From Chitinophaga caseinilytica (GTDB taxonomy: Bacteria > Bacteroidota > Bacteroidia > Chitinophagales > Chitinophagaceae), in the NCBI RefSeq assembly GCF_038396765.1, contig NZ_CP150096.1, forward strand, positions 1,967,001-2,031,000: a stretch of 64,000 bases of DNA, written 5' to 3'. Shown one piece after another: positions 28,537 to 37,798 of the stretch. The notes below the pieces were generated by a model, which was given only the letters and a program-made list of their open reading frames with translations, was not told the DNA's origin and made no database searches. The position numbers and the translations under genes were made by a program. Numbering within the stretch: the stretch's first letter is position 1; each line of letters starts with the position of its first letter.

Positions 28537-29415
28537 ATGCTATCCCTGCACCAGCTCTCCAAGCGCTATGGCCCTGTCCAGGCGTTGAAAGGCGTTTCCT
28601 TCGACGTGCCCGCGGGCAGCGTTTTCGGGGTACTGGGCCCTAACGGCAGCGGTAAAACGACGTTGCTGGGGATCGTGATGGATGTGCTGAAGGCTGATTC
28701 GGGCACTTATGCCTGGTTCGGCCAGCCGCCGCATCATTCCCTCCGCCGCCGCATCGGCACCCTGCTGGAAACACCCAATTTTTACCATTATTATTCCGCG
28801 GTCCGAAACCTGGAGATCGCCGCAGCCATCAAGCAGCGCGGGCACGACGACATCGAGCGCGTGCTGAAAATCTGTGGACTCTGGGCAAGGAAAGATTCGA
28901 AGTTCAGTACGTTTTCGCTGGGGATGAAACAGCGCCTCGCCATTGCCAGTGCTTTGCTGGGCAATCCGGAAGTGCTGCTGCTGGACGAGCCCACCAACGG
29001 CCTCGATCCTGCCGGTATCGCCGAGATCCGTGAGTTGATCCGGGAACTGGGGCGCCAGGGCACCACCGTCATCATGGCCAGTCACCTCCTCGATGAAGTG
29101 GAGAAAGTCTGCACCCACGTGGCGATCCTGAAAATGGGGACGCTCCTCACTTCCGGGCATGTAGACGAAGTGCTGGCGAGTGAAGATATGATCGAGGTAA
29201 ATTCGGCTGACGGCAACAAACTGGAACAGGTGTTGAACGCCATGCCGGGCTTGCGCTCCCTGCGCCGGCATAACGGCGGTTTCCAGGCCGTTTTCGATAA
29301 CGGGCAAACTGCAGAACAGGTGAATCGTTATTGCTTCGAGCAAGGCGTTGCCCTCAACTATCTCGCACTGCGCAAAAAGAGCCTGGAAGCGCGTTTCATT
29401 GAACTGACCAATTAA
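28537..29415 (+). CDS. ABC transporter ATP-binding protein
   Basis: A 292-residue ATPase subunit. Walker A GPNGSGKTT is near residues 34-42, signature FSLGMKQRLAIA, Walker B VLLLDEPTNGLDP and H-loop ASHLLDE. The C-terminal extension of about 75 residues is typical of the CcmA/NatA type that pairs with one membrane permease. The start is uncertain: ATG at 28537 is used, but a TTG at 28522 is in frame. The permease gene follows 10 bases after the stop, so the two form an exporter. Substrate unknown; bacitracin- or lantibiotic-type self-protection exporters look similar. Confidence 0.92.
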   Translation: MLSLHQLSKRYGPVQALKGVSFDVPAGSVFGVLGPNGSGKTTLLGIVMDVLKADSGTYAWFGQPPHHSLRRRIGTLLETPNFYHYYSAVRNLEIAAAIKQRGHDDIERVLKICGLWARKDSKFSTFSLGMKQRLAIASALLGNPEVLLLDEPTNGLDPAGIAEIRELIRELGRQGTTVIMASHLLDEVEKVCTHVAILKMGTLLTSGHVDEVLASEDMIEVNSADGNKLEQVLNAMPGLRSLRRHNGGFQAVFDNGQTAEQVNRYCFEQGVALNYLALRKKSLEARFIELTN

Positions 29416-29425
29416 TCCCCCCGCC

Positions 29426-30205
29426 ATGACCGAACTTTTGAAAATAGAATGGCTGAAAGTTAAAGCCTATCGTACATTCTGGCTCTTATCCGGACTGTTC
29501 CTCGTGATCGTGCCATTGATTTTATGGTCGTACGAGCTGATCCTGAAAAACAACAGCCAAATGGCCACCTTCCTCGGCGCATTCAGCTTCCCCAAAGCCT
29601 GGGAAACGACCGCCTGGATCGGCAGTATGATGTACCCGATCATGGGCATTCTGCTTATCATCTTCCTGACGAACGAAAATAACTTCCGTACCAGCCGCCA
29701 GAATATTATCGACGGGTGGAGCAGAGACCAGTATATCCTGGCCAAATTCGGTGTGATGATCACCATGGCGTTGTTTATGACGCTCGTGATCACCCTTTGC
29801 GCCGTATTTTTTGGCTTGCGGTCTGGAAATGGAAGTCCGGGCGATGGGATGGGAATGATCTGGCTGATATTTGTACAGTCGATGGATTATCTGGCGTTGG
29901 CGATGTTCCTCGGTGTGTTCATGCGCCGTGCCGGTGTGGCGATCGCTATTTACGTGATGTATGCATATGTATTCGAGTTTTTCATCAGCCGGCTGGTGGA
30001 TTTTAAAGTGAGGGCACATCTGGGCGCACTTTTTCCGCTGGAATGTACCGACAGGATGATCCCCGGGGAAACAAAACTCGTGAACCAGTTGGCATCGCAG
30101 GGGATTCAGCCGTTCGAGCAATCGACATTGCAACTGATAGCTTTCGGGTACATTTTGTTGTTCAGCTTCCTCGCTTACCGGAGGATCAAGCGGTCCGATC
30201 TTTGA
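29426..30205 (+). CDS. ABC transporter permease (ABC-2 type)
   Basis: A 259-residue integral membrane protein with six likely transmembrane helices (first FWLLSGLFLVIVPLILWSY, last IAFGYILLFSFLAYRR). It is the membrane partner of the ATPase encoded just upstream, separated by 10 bases. The pattern MMYPIMGILLIIFLTNENNF followed by the break before VMITMALFMTLVI is typical of small two-component exporters. No substrate can be inferred. Confidence 0.88.
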   Translation: MTELLKIEWLKVKAYRTFWLLSGLFLVIVPLILWSYELILKNNSQMATFLGAFSFPKAWETTAWIGSMMYPIMGILLIIFLTNENNFRTSRQNIIDGWSRDQYILAKFGVMITMALFMTLVITLCAVFFGLRSGNGSPGDGMGMIWLIFVQSMDYLALAMFLGVFMRRAGVAIAIYVMYAYVFEFFISRLVDFKVRAHLGALFPLECTDRMIPGETKLVNQLASQGIQPFEQSTLQLIAFGYILLFSFLAYRRIKRSDL

Positions 30206-30280
30206 TCTCATCGTTAATATTCCGAACGGCCGCAGGAATTGTGGGCCGGTGCATGTACATTTGTTGATAAAAGTAAAAAG

Positions 30281-31054
30281 GTGAAGCAGGAAAAATTGAT
30301 ACTGGTGACGAACGACGACGGGATAACCGCCCCGGGCATCCGCAACCTGATCGAAGCCGTACGGCCCCTGGGGCAGGTGGTGGTGGTAGCGCCCGACAGT
30401 CCGCAGTCCGGCAAAGGCCACGCCATTACGCTGGGGTTTCCCCTCCGGCTGAATTCCGTGGATATCTTCGAGGGTATTGAGGCCTGGCAATGTTCCGGTA
30501 CGCCGGTCGATTGTGTAAAGCTCGCCCGCGACAAAATCCTGGACCGTGCGCCCGATGTTTGCGTGAGCGGCATCAACCACGGTGCGAACCATTCCATCAA
30601 CATCATTTATTCCGGCACTATGTCGGCCGCCATGGAAGCGGCTATCGAGGGAATTCCGTCGGTAGGGTTTTCATTCCTGGACTATGCGTATGATGCGGAT
30701 ATGTCCATCCCGCGGAAGGTAGCGCATGAAGTGACGCGCAAAATGCTGGAAACCCCGCTGCCGGCGCATACCCTGTTCAACGTGAATATTCCGGCCGTTC
30801 CGGAGAAAGAATATAAAGGTATCCGTATCTGCCGGCAGGCTAACGCCAAGTGGCAGGAGGAGTTCGACGAACGGAGAGACCCTCACGGCAAGAAATACTA
30901 CTGGCTTACCGGCGCGTTCAAGAACCAGGACAGTGGCGACGATACCGACGTTTGGGCGCTCGAGAACAACTACACATCGCTCGTGCCAGTGCAGTTCGAC
31001 CTTACCAACTACCGCCTGAAAAAACAACTGGAAGCCGAATGGCATTTCCGATAA
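30281..31054 (+). CDS. surE: 5'/3'-nucleotidase SurE
   Basis: A 257-residue SurE phosphatase that dephosphorylates nucleoside 5'- and 3'-monophosphates. The metal site shows DDG near residues 13-15 (VTNDDGITAPGI), the Ser of VVAPDSPQSGKGHAI, and the Asn of VSGINHGANHSINIIYSGT. The start is a GTG at 30281, supported by the family N-terminus (KLILVTNDDG) beginning five residues later. TACATTTG at 30256-30263 may be the -7 element. It is followed within 4 bases by a small membrane gene and then lpxB. Confidence 0.95.
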   Translation: MKQEKLILVTNDDGITAPGIRNLIEAVRPLGQVVVVAPDSPQSGKGHAITLGFPLRLNSVDIFEGIEAWQCSGTPVDCVKLARDKILDRAPDVCVSGINHGANHSINIIYSGTMSAAMEAAIEGIPSVGFSFLDYAYDADMSIPRKVAHEVTRKMLETPLPAHTLFNVNIPAVPEKEYKGIRICRQANAKWQEEFDERRDPHGKKYYWLTGAFKNQDSGDDTDVWALENNYTSLVPVQFDLTNYRLKKQLEAEWHFR

Positions 31055-31058
31055 TCCT

Positions 31059-31361
31059 ATGACCATGTTGAAACAAGACAAACTATCGCTGGGCATTTTG
31101 CTGGGGCTCCTGACTCCCATTATCGCCTTTCTGCTATATTATTTGGGTGTTTTTTACCCGAAAGGCCAGGGGCTGGGGGAATTCATCAAAATGTTAGGCG
31201 ACAACCGGTTCCTCATCCCCAAAATCATCAGCATTTGCCTGCTGGCCAACGGGATCGTGTTTTACCTGTATACCCGCAAACGCCGCGACCTCACGGCCCG
31301 CGGGATATTCCTGATCACATTGTTATACGCAATCGTTATCTTGCTGCTTAAAATCATCTAA
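31059..31361 (+). CDS. Small three-helix membrane protein of unknown function
   Basis: A 100-residue membrane protein with three hydrophobic helices (about residues 10-30, 53-69 and 79-98). It sits 4 bases after surE and 9 bases before lpxB. A small membrane protein at this position between surE and lpxB is a recurring Bacteroidota arrangement as far as I recall. An alternative ATG lies 6 bases downstream. The function is not known; a role in envelope or lipid A assembly is only suggested by context. Confidence 0.75.
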   Translation: MTMLKQDKLSLGILLGLLTPIIAFLLYYLGVFYPKGQGLGEFIKMLGDNRFLIPKIISICLLANGIVFYLYTRKRRDLTARGIFLITLLYAIVILLLKII

Positions 31362-31370
31362 GAACGGGGC

Positions 31371-32477
31371 ATGAAGTATTACATCATTGCGGGAGAGGCC
31401 TCCGGCGATCTGCACGGAAGCAACCTGATCCTTCAACTCAAAAAACAGGACCCCTCGGCCGATATCCGCTGCTGGGGCGGCGATCTCATGCAGAAAGCCG
31501 GTGCCACCGTGGTAAAGCATTACCGCGACCTGGCATTCATGGGTTTTGCTGAAGTGATCATGAACCTGCGCACCATTCTTAAAAACCTCGATTACTGTAA
31601 ACAGGACATCGCAGCCTGGCAACCGGATGTGCTCATCCTGATCGATTATCCCGGGTTTAACCTGCGCATCGCCGAATGGGCGAAACAGCAGGGCATCCGG
31701 ACGGTTTATTATATCAGTCCGCAGGTCTGGGCCTGGAAGGAAGGGCGTGTGAAGAAGATTCGTGAGGTGGTAGATAAGATGCTGGTGATCCTGCCGTTTG
31801 AGCAGGATTTTTATAAAAAGTGGAATTTCGAAGTGACGTATGTTGGGCATCCGCTGATTGAAGCCGTGAAGGCTGCGCAGCAGGCGCCGCCGTTGCCGCC
31901 GTTTTCCGACAAGCCGATTATCGCGCTGCTGCCCGGCAGCCGTAAGCAGGAAGTGTTGAAGAAGTTGCCCGTGATGCTTTCCGTAGCGAAGTATTTTCCG
32001 GAATACCAGTTCATCGTGGCGCAGGCGCCCAGTCTGGACGATTCGTTTCTTCGTCAGTTTACGGATGCTTATCCGAACGTTTCCACGGTGAAGAATCAGA
32101 CGTATCCATTGCTGTTGCAGGCTACGGCTGCGCTGGTGACCAGCGGAACGGCCACTCTCGAAACGGCGCTGTTCGGCGTGCCGGAGGTGGTTTGTTATAA
32201 AGGGAGCCCGGTTTCGTATTTCTTCGCCAAGCGGCTGATCAAGGTGAAGTATATTTCACTGGTGAACCTGATCATGGACAAGCTGGTGGTGAAAGAACTG
32301 ATCCAGCACGACCTGACGGAAGAAAATCTCCTGAAAGAATTGACGTTGATATTGAAGGATACCGCCCGCCATCAACAGATGAAAGCCGACTACGCTACCC
32401 TTTGGACCCTTTTGGGCGATGGGACGGCGTCGGAGAAGGCGGCGGGAGAAATTGTGAAGATGGTTCACGGGAAGTGA
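31371..32477 (+). CDS. lpxB: Lipid-A-disaccharide synthase
   Basis: A 368-residue GT19 glycosyltransferase that condenses UDP-2,3-diacylglucosamine with lipid X in lipid A synthesis at the inner membrane. Family features include IIAGEASGDLHGSNLI at the N-terminus, LIDYPGFNLRIAEWAK, YYISPQVWAWKEGRVKKI, LPGSRKQEV, and TSGTATLETALFG with PEVVCYK near the C-terminus. It closes the surE-lpxB operon and is followed by a strong terminator. Confidence 0.96.
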   Translation: MKYYIIAGEASGDLHGSNLILQLKKQDPSADIRCWGGDLMQKAGATVVKHYRDLAFMGFAEVIMNLRTILKNLDYCKQDIAAWQPDVLILIDYPGFNLRIAEWAKQQGIRTVYYISPQVWAWKEGRVKKIREVVDKMLVILPFEQDFYKKWNFEVTYVGHPLIEAVKAAQQAPPLPPFSDKPIIALLPGSRKQEVLKKLPVMLSVAKYFPEYQFIVAQAPSLDDSFLRQFTDAYPNVSTVKNQTYPLLLQATAALVTSGTATLETALFGVPEVVCYKGSPVSYFFAKRLIKVKYISLVNLIMDKLVVKELIQHDLTEENLLKELTLILKDTARHQQMKADYATLWTLLGDGTASEKAAGEIVKMVHGK

Positions 32478-32498
32478 GCCTTGCAGAGGAAAAATTGC

Positions 32499-32534
32499 AT
32501 GTGCGGCCGGGAGTTCCTGGTCGCACATTTTTTT
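32499..32534 (+). terminator. Intrinsic terminator of lpxB
   Basis: A long stem (32499-32511 with 32516-32528, two G-T pairs) with a four-base loop is followed by seven Ts. Confidence 0.85.
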
Positions 32535-32873
32535 AGCGGTGGGTGAATGGCTTTTAGAACGAGAAGATGCGCTTTAAAATCCTACTATTTTGATTGCGCT
32601 TCATCTGCATTTAATTGAATGTGATAACGATGGAATTAGCGATGGATAGGGGTTTGGTGTGATGGTTCGGGTGTTGTCGATAGCGATTATCATCAGGACG
32701 TCTCACAGGAAATTTTTTATCTTCTATTCATTGGCTAACAATTTCCATTGAATAGAAATTCTGTAATGCAACTTATCATAGAACACCCTATACATCAATC
32801 GCAGAAAAGTATTCCGTCGCACCAAGCCGATTGTCTGTAACTAGCGAATCGCCATTTAAGCCGGAAAAATTCA
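32535..32873. other. Intergenic DNA with no recognised feature
   Basis: About 340 AT-rich bases between the lpxB terminator and the small minus-strand gene. I see no coding frame with protein-like sequence, no clear promoter and no strong hairpin. Confidence 0.6.
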
Positions 32874-33050
32874 TTAATGCGACTTATGAAAGAACACTTT
32901 GTATAATAGGATCAGCAGCGCGACGAGGAACATTAGGATGGAGATCCTGTTCATGCCATGCATCAATTTCGTATTGGTGTTAAGCGGCTCCGATTTGTCG
33001 CGTTTGCGGATGTAGAGATACTGCAAAATCTGGTTCCAGATGCTTTTCAT
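32874..33050 (-). CDS. Small membrane protein (DUF6728-like)
   Basis: A 58-residue protein with a soluble N-terminus (MKSIWNQILQYLYIRKRD) and one C-terminal transmembrane helix (ISILMFLVALLILLYKVFF). It resembles, from memory, a conserved Bacteroidota small membrane family (DUF6728). The ATG at 33050 is chosen; a longer frame to 33116 adds residues unlike the family and crowds the promoter of the divergent mannosidase gene. Function unknown. Confidence 0.7.
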   Translation of the reverse strand: MKSIWNQILQYLYIRKRDKSEPLNTNTKLMHGMNRISILMFLVALLILLYKVFFHKSH

Positions 33051-33129
33051 GCCCCAAATATCCGAAATGCCCGCCGATTCTTCATAAACTGTTATTTTTA
33101 CCCGGTATTTAACCATTTTTCAGACAGTT

Positions 33130-35679
33130 ATGAGGAGAATTATCGGGATTTTGGGACTGGCGATCTTGTCGATGCCGGTCCTGGCGCAGCAACAACAGGA
33201 ATTAAACTCCGGCTGGGAATTCCGCCGGACCGATGAAAACATCTGGCGACGGGCCACCGTTCCTGGGACCGTTCACACCGACCTGCTTGCCCATCGGCTC
33301 ATTCCCGATCCCTTTGCCGGAGCCAACGAAAAAGGACTGCAATGGATCGATAAAAAGGACTGGGAATACCGCACCACCTTCGATATTCCGGCTTCCATGT
33401 TCTCGCAGGACGCCATCGCGCTGGATTTCACCGGCCTGGACACCTACGCGGACGTCTACCTCAACGATTCCCTCATCCTGCAAGCCCGGAACATGTTCGT
33501 GGGCAAACAAGTGACCATAAAAGGCATCGCCCGGGAACGGGGAAACGCCTTGCGCATCCTGTTCCACAGCCCGATCGCCTACGACATGCCGAAATTCCTC
33601 AACGATCGGCTCGTTTATCCCGCCGGCAACGACGCCAGCGATATTCCCCTCAGCATTCATGCCCGGAAAGCTCCCTACCATTACGGATGGGACTGGGGCC
33701 CGAGATACGTGACCAGCGGCATCTGGCGCCCTGTGTTCCTCCGTTCCTGGAACAAATTGCAACTGAAAGACGCCTGGGTGCGCCAGCAACAACTCACCGA
33801 TGCCGCTGCCACCCTCGATGCCACGATTACGCTGGACGTTCTGCAAGCAGGGAATTATACCGCCGTTGTACACAGCGGCAACAAGGCTTTTTCAGCGCAA
33901 AAACTGCAAACATCACTTCAGGCCGGCACCCAGACGGTCACCGTTCCCTTCTCCATTCGTCAACCGAAACGCTGGTGGCCCAATGGACTGGGGGAGGCCT
34001 ACCTGTACCCGGTAACCGTTTCGATCCTCCACGGAAAAGATACCATCCAGCAAACGACCCGCCGCATCGGCCTGCGAACGGTGGAAGTCGTGAATGCGCC
34101 CGATAAGGACGGTACCTCCTTTTTCGTGAAAGTCAATGGTAAACCCGTGTTCATGAAAGGCGCGAACTACATTCCGTCCGACAACTTCCTGCCGCGTGTT
34201 ACAGATGAACGTTATCGCAAAATGTTCCATGACATGGAAATCAGCCATTTCAATATGGTCCGGATCTGGGGCGGCGGCATTTATGAAAACGATATTTTCT
34301 ACGACCTGGCGGATGAAAAAGGGATCCTGGTGTGGCAGGACTTTATGTTCGCCTGCACGCTTTACCCGTCCGATCCCGCTTTCCTGTCGCAGGTAAAGGA
34401 AGAAACTGCCTATAACATCCGCCGATTGCGCAATCATCCCTCGCTGGCGCTATGGTGCGGCAACAATGAGGTGGCCGTGGCGATCAGGAACTGGGGCTGG
34501 AAAGATGGTTACGCCTATTCCGACCCGCAATGGGCCACGTTGCTGAAAGGATACGAAACCCTTTTCCAGGAACTGCTGCGCGACGAAGTGAAGGCGCATG
34601 ATCCCGGGAGGTTCTACTTTCCCTCCTCGCCCATCAGCAACTGGGGGCGCGCGGAAGATTTTCGCCATGGAGATAACCACTACTGGGGTGTCTGGCATGG
34701 TATGGAGTGGTTTGAAGCATTTACTTCGCACGTTCCCCGCTTCATGAGCGAATTCGGTTTTCAGTCGTTCCCCGATCTGCATACCGTTCGCCGGTTCGCG
34801 GATTCCACGCAGTGGGATATCCATTCCTTCGTGATGCAATCGCACCAAAAATCTTTTACCCGCGGTAATGCGGCGATCCAGACTTACATGGACCATTATT
34901 ACCATCGCCCGAAAGATTTCGCCGGATTCCTCTATATGAGCCAGGTATTGCAGGCGGAAGGGATGAAGATCGGGCTGGAAGCGCACCGCCGCAATATGCC
35001 GTTCTGCATGGGCACGCTTTACTGGCAGCTGAACGATACCTGGCCCGGGGCCTCCTGGAGCAGTATCGACTATTTCGGTCGCTGGAAGGCGTTGCAATAT
35101 TTCGCGCAAAAAGCGTTTACGCCACTGCTGGTAAGCCTTACCGCCGAAGAGGGGCAAGTGAGGGCATATATCGTGAACGATCTTTGGAAGGATGAAAAAG
35201 CGAAACTGGAATTGACGCTGATGGATATGGAAGGGAAGGTGGTCCGTTCGTTTTCCGAGCCGGTCACGGCGAAGGCCAATACTTCGGAAATCGCCTGGCG
35301 GATAGACAAGGCCGCGTTGTTGCAGGGCGCTGATCCGCGGAAGGTAATATTGTATGCCAAAGTGGTAAATGAGCGTCAAACCCTCTCTGAGAATGTGTAT
35401 TATTTTGTTGCACCCCGGGAACTGCAGCTGCCGGAACCGGGCATACAACTGGAAGTGACGGAATCGGGCGGAAAAAAACGGGTGACCCTCCGCTCGCAAA
35501 AGCTGGCGAAAAACGTCTGGCTGCTGCTGGACAAAGACGACCAATCGCATTTTTCGGATAACTACTTCGACCTGCTGCCGGGCATGAGCCGTACGGTGGA
35601 GGTGGAAACAAGCCTGGGGCTGGAAGCGGTACGTTCGCAATTGCAGGCCTGGCATGTTGGAAGTGTTACCAAACCATAA
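33130..35679 (+). CDS. GH2 beta-mannosidase, exported
   Basis: An 849-residue glycoside hydrolase of family 2, mannosidase type, cleaving terminal beta-mannose from oligosaccharides such as N-glycan cores or mannans. A signal peptide ends near VLAQQQ (residue 21). The sugar-binding jelly roll (LDFTGLDTYADVYLND, then HYGWDWGPRYVTSGIW) precedes the Ig-like domain and the barrel. The acid/base is Glu447 in WCGNNEVA and the nucleophile Glu541 in FMSEFGFQSFP. FYLYMSQVLQ-type and GTLYWQLNDTWPGASWS motifs confirm the mannosidase subgroup. The GH29 gene follows 31 bases later, so the two enzymes are likely co-expressed on fucosylated, mannose-containing glycans. Confidence 0.95.
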   Translation: MRRIIGILGLAILSMPVLAQQQQELNSGWEFRRTDENIWRRATVPGTVHTDLLAHRLIPDPFAGANEKGLQWIDKKDWEYRTTFDIPASMFSQDAIALDFTGLDTYADVYLNDSLILQARNMFVGKQVTIKGIARERGNALRILFHSPIAYDMPKFLNDRLVYPAGNDASDIPLSIHARKAPYHYGWDWGPRYVTSGIWRPVFLRSWNKLQLKDAWVRQQQLTDAAATLDATITLDVLQAGNYTAVVHSGNKAFSAQKLQTSLQAGTQTVTVPFSIRQPKRWWPNGLGEAYLYPVTVSILHGKDTIQQTTRRIGLRTVEVVNAPDKDGTSFFVKVNGKPVFMKGANYIPSDNFLPRVTDERYRKMFHDMEISHFNMVRIWGGGIYENDIFYDLADEKGILVWQDFMFACTLYPSDPAFLSQVKEETAYNIRRLRNHPSLALWCGNNEVAVAIRNWGWKDGYAYSDPQWATLLKGYETLFQELLRDEVKAHDPGRFYFPSSPISNWGRAEDFRHGDNHYWGVWHGMEWFEAFTSHVPRFMSEFGFQSFPDLHTVRRFADSTQWDIHSFVMQSHQKSFTRGNAAIQTYMDHYYHRPKDFAGFLYMSQVLQAEGMKIGLEAHRRNMPFCMGTLYWQLNDTWPGASWSSIDYFGRWKALQYFAQKAFTPLLVSLTAEEGQVRAYIVNDLWKDEKAKLELTLMDMEGKVVRSFSEPVTAKANTSEIAWRIDKAALLQGADPRKVILYAKVVNERQTLSENVYYFVAPRELQLPEPGIQLEVTESGGKKRVTLRSQKLAKNVWLLLDKDDQSHFSDNYFDLLPGMSRTVEVETSLGLEAVRSQLQAWHVGSVTKP

Positions 35680-35710
35680 CAGTGAACAATTAAAAACAGT
35701 GAACAAAACC

Positions 35711-37128
35711 ATGAAGATGAAGCATTTGATATTGGCCGGCTGCCTGCTGGCGGGTATTTCCGCCCAGGCGCAGCACGAGCCGTACGTGAAAGAAACGGAC
35801 CCGCTGGTGCTCGAAAAACTCGAAGCATGGCAGGATTGGAAGTTCGGACTGATGATGCACTGGGGCACCTACTCCCAGTGGGGGATCGTGGAGTCCTGGA
35901 GCCTTTGTCCTGAAGACGAAGGCTGGACCCAACGGCAACCCGCCGGCGTACCTTATTACGAGTACGTGAAAAAGTACGAAGCGCTGCCCAATACTTTCAA
36001 TCCCGTAAATTTCGACCCCGCAAAATGGGCCGCCGCGGCAAAAAAGCCGGGATGAAGTACATGGTCTTCACCACCAAGCACCACGACGGCTTCAATATGT
36101 TCGACACCAAGCAGTCGGATTATAAGATCACCGCGCCCAATGTGCCTTTCAGCAAGGATCCCCGGGCAGATGTAACCAAAGAAGTCTTCAACGCTTTCCG
36201 TAAAGAAGGCATTCACATCGGTGCTTACTTCTCCAAGCCTGACTGGCACGTAGATTCCTACTGGTGGAGTTATTTCCCACCGAAAGACCGTAACCCGAGC
36301 TACGAACTGTCCAAATACCCCGAGCGCTGGAATTCCTTCAAAAAATTCACGTTTAACCAGATCCAGGAACTGATGACCGGCTATGGCAAGGTCGACATCC
36401 TTTGGCTCGATGGTGGCTGGGTGCGCCCGCTCAGCATGCATACCAAAGAATCCCTGTCGTGGAACAAAACACCGGCGCAGGACCAGGATATCGATATGCC
36501 CGGAATCGCTGCCATGGCGCGGAAGAACCAGCCAGGCCTCATCGTGGTAGACCGCAGCGTTCACGGCCCGTACGAAAACTACCGTACGCCCGAACAAACC
36601 ATCCCCGACAAACCCCTCGATTATCCCTGGGAAACCTGCATGACCATGGGCGGCTCCTGGAGCTACGTTCCCAACGATCAATACAAATCCACCAACACGA
36701 TCATCCATAACCTGGTAGATATCGTGGCCAAAGGCGGGAACTATCTGCTCAATATCGGCCCCGGACCCGACGGCACCTGGCACGACGAAGCTTACCGCAA
36801 GCTCGACAGCATCGGCACCTGGATGCAACTGAACGGCGACGCGATTTACGGCACCCGCTCCATTGCTCCTTACAAGGACGGGAACGTCTGCTTCACTCAA
36901 AAGCGCGATGGCGGCATTTACGCGATCTATCTGCTGAAAGAAGGTGAGCAGCTCCCCGCCGTGATCCGTTTCAACGGTTTAAAGCTTAAGAAAGGCGCGA
37001 AAATGCAACTCCTCGGCTACAACGGTAAGTTGAGCTGGAAGGAGCAGGATGGCGTCGTAGAGATCAAAATCCCGGCCGCTGCGCAGCAAAAGGGATTCCG
37101 GCATGCCGCAGCCATCAAACTGCAATAA
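35711..37128 (+). CDS. GH29 alpha-L-fucosidase, split by a -1 frameshift
   Basis: An exported fucosidase of about 472 residues if the two frames are joined. Frame one (35711-36055, 114 codons before the stop) carries the signal peptide (LILAGCLLAGISAQAQ) and the family start KFGLMMHWGTYSQWG. It ends at a TGA at 36053. The rest, 36046-37128, reads MKYMVFTTKHHDGF, and has the catalytic nucleophile Asp in ILWLDGGW (codon 36409) and GNYLLNIGPGPDG. Nothing is missing: a -1 shift at the A AAA AAG heptamer (36040-36046) restores KKAGMKYMVF exactly. It may be an assembly or homopolymer error, a recent mutation, or a programmed frameshift. Confidence 0.82.
36040..36046 (+). other. A AAA AAG slippery heptamer in the fucosidase gene
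   Basis: In the first frame the codons read GCA AAA AAG, the canonical X XXY YYZ form for simultaneous -1 slippage. A -1 slip leads to GCC GGG ATG AAG and the family sequence. A weak hairpin (36050-36057 with 36066-36072, one bulge) starts three bases downstream. Adding a seventh A to the run would have the same effect, so a one-base deletion cannot be excluded. Confidence 0.6.
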
Positions 37129-37155
37129 ATCATCGAACGAATTCGAATATTCGGG

Positions 37156-37186
37156 AAAGCGGGCTTAATGGTCCGCTTTTTCTTTT
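37156..37186 (+). terminator. Intrinsic terminator after the fucosidase gene
   Basis: A seven-base-pair stem (37156-37162 with 37173-37179) with a ten-base loop is followed by T-rich sequence. It overlaps the last codons of the convergent small gene. Confidence 0.65.
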
Positions 37187-37389
37187 AGATCCACTTTTTC
37201 TTTCGGCGTCCATAACGGAACTTCATACGCTTCAACATATACTTCTGGATCTTCTTTACTGGGGACCATTGCTGTCATAAAGCAGAAATTAGCGCCCCAG
37301 CGAGGAACGAATCGAACTGGATTGGCCTTGGTCCAGGCTGCCGCTTTTTGCGGTGCTTCTATGAGCCACTGTTGGATAGTATTTGACAT
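37165..37389 (-). CDS. Small protein of unknown function
   Basis: A 74-residue soluble protein with balanced, protein-like composition (for example RFVPRWGANFCFMTAMVPSK and VYVEAYEVPLWTPKE) and a Lys/Glu-rich C-terminus. No family is recognised. The ATG at 37389 lies 18 bases after the end of the broken gene upstream and the two would share a transcript. Local GC is lower than in the glycosidase genes, which may indicate acquired DNA. Confidence 0.55.
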   Translation of the reverse strand: MSNTIQQWLIEAPQKAAAWTKANPVRFVPRWGANFCFMTAMVPSKEDPEVYVEAYEVPLWTPKEKVDLKEKADH

Positions 37390-37407
37390 AATGAACTGTA
37401 TTTTATT

Positions 37408-37798
37408 TCAGGAATTGAATTGGTTTTTCATGATCAAATAATAACGAAATGGATCTGTCGCCTTTCTGCTTCTGGGCAGTATATCGAACTTTGGACGGAG
37501 ATGGTAGCTATCGCTTTGCAATCTCTCAAATTCCCCGGTCCTTAATTGCCTGACATACCAGTCAATTCCAATGTGTTTACAATGGTTTTTCAAGTAAACC
37601 TCATTAGATAGGAATAGCCTGTGATACAAATACGTCCTTGCTTCGGACTGGAAATGCCAGATTCAGCTCAATGAAATTCAAACTCGTTTTCAATGGTATT
37701 TTTTCGCCATTCACCGGCTCCGCAACAAACGTAGCGCTCATCAGTTCTTCATCGCAATTCGTCACTGCATAGGTATCCTCGAAATCTATTCGGATCAT
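37408..37798 (-). pseudogene. Frameshifted small gene of unknown function
   Basis: Two overlapping minus-strand frames together look like one protein of about 130-140 residues. The first (ATG at 37798, stop at 37604) reads MIRIDFEDTYAVTNCDEELM and on to FIELNL. The second is open from 37662 to 37408, has no ATG, and continues WHFQSEARTYLYHRLFLSNE, then HIGIDWYVRQLRTGEFERLQ. The change of frame must fall between 37604 and 37662, most likely near 37658-37662. No family is recognised. It may be a sequencing error, since another single-base frameshift lies 1.6 kb away. Confidence 0.5.

Noticed and set aside
26184..28562. A 792-codon minus-strand frame opposite the fused beta-oxidation gene
   Set aside because: It mirrors the codon structure of a clear enzyme on the plus strand, has no recognisable motif, and is rich in His, Val and Phe as antisense shadows of high-GC genes are.
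34450..35868. A 472-codon minus-strand frame opposite the beta-mannosidase
   Set aside because: Shadow frame; the GH2 catalytic residues are all on the plus strand.
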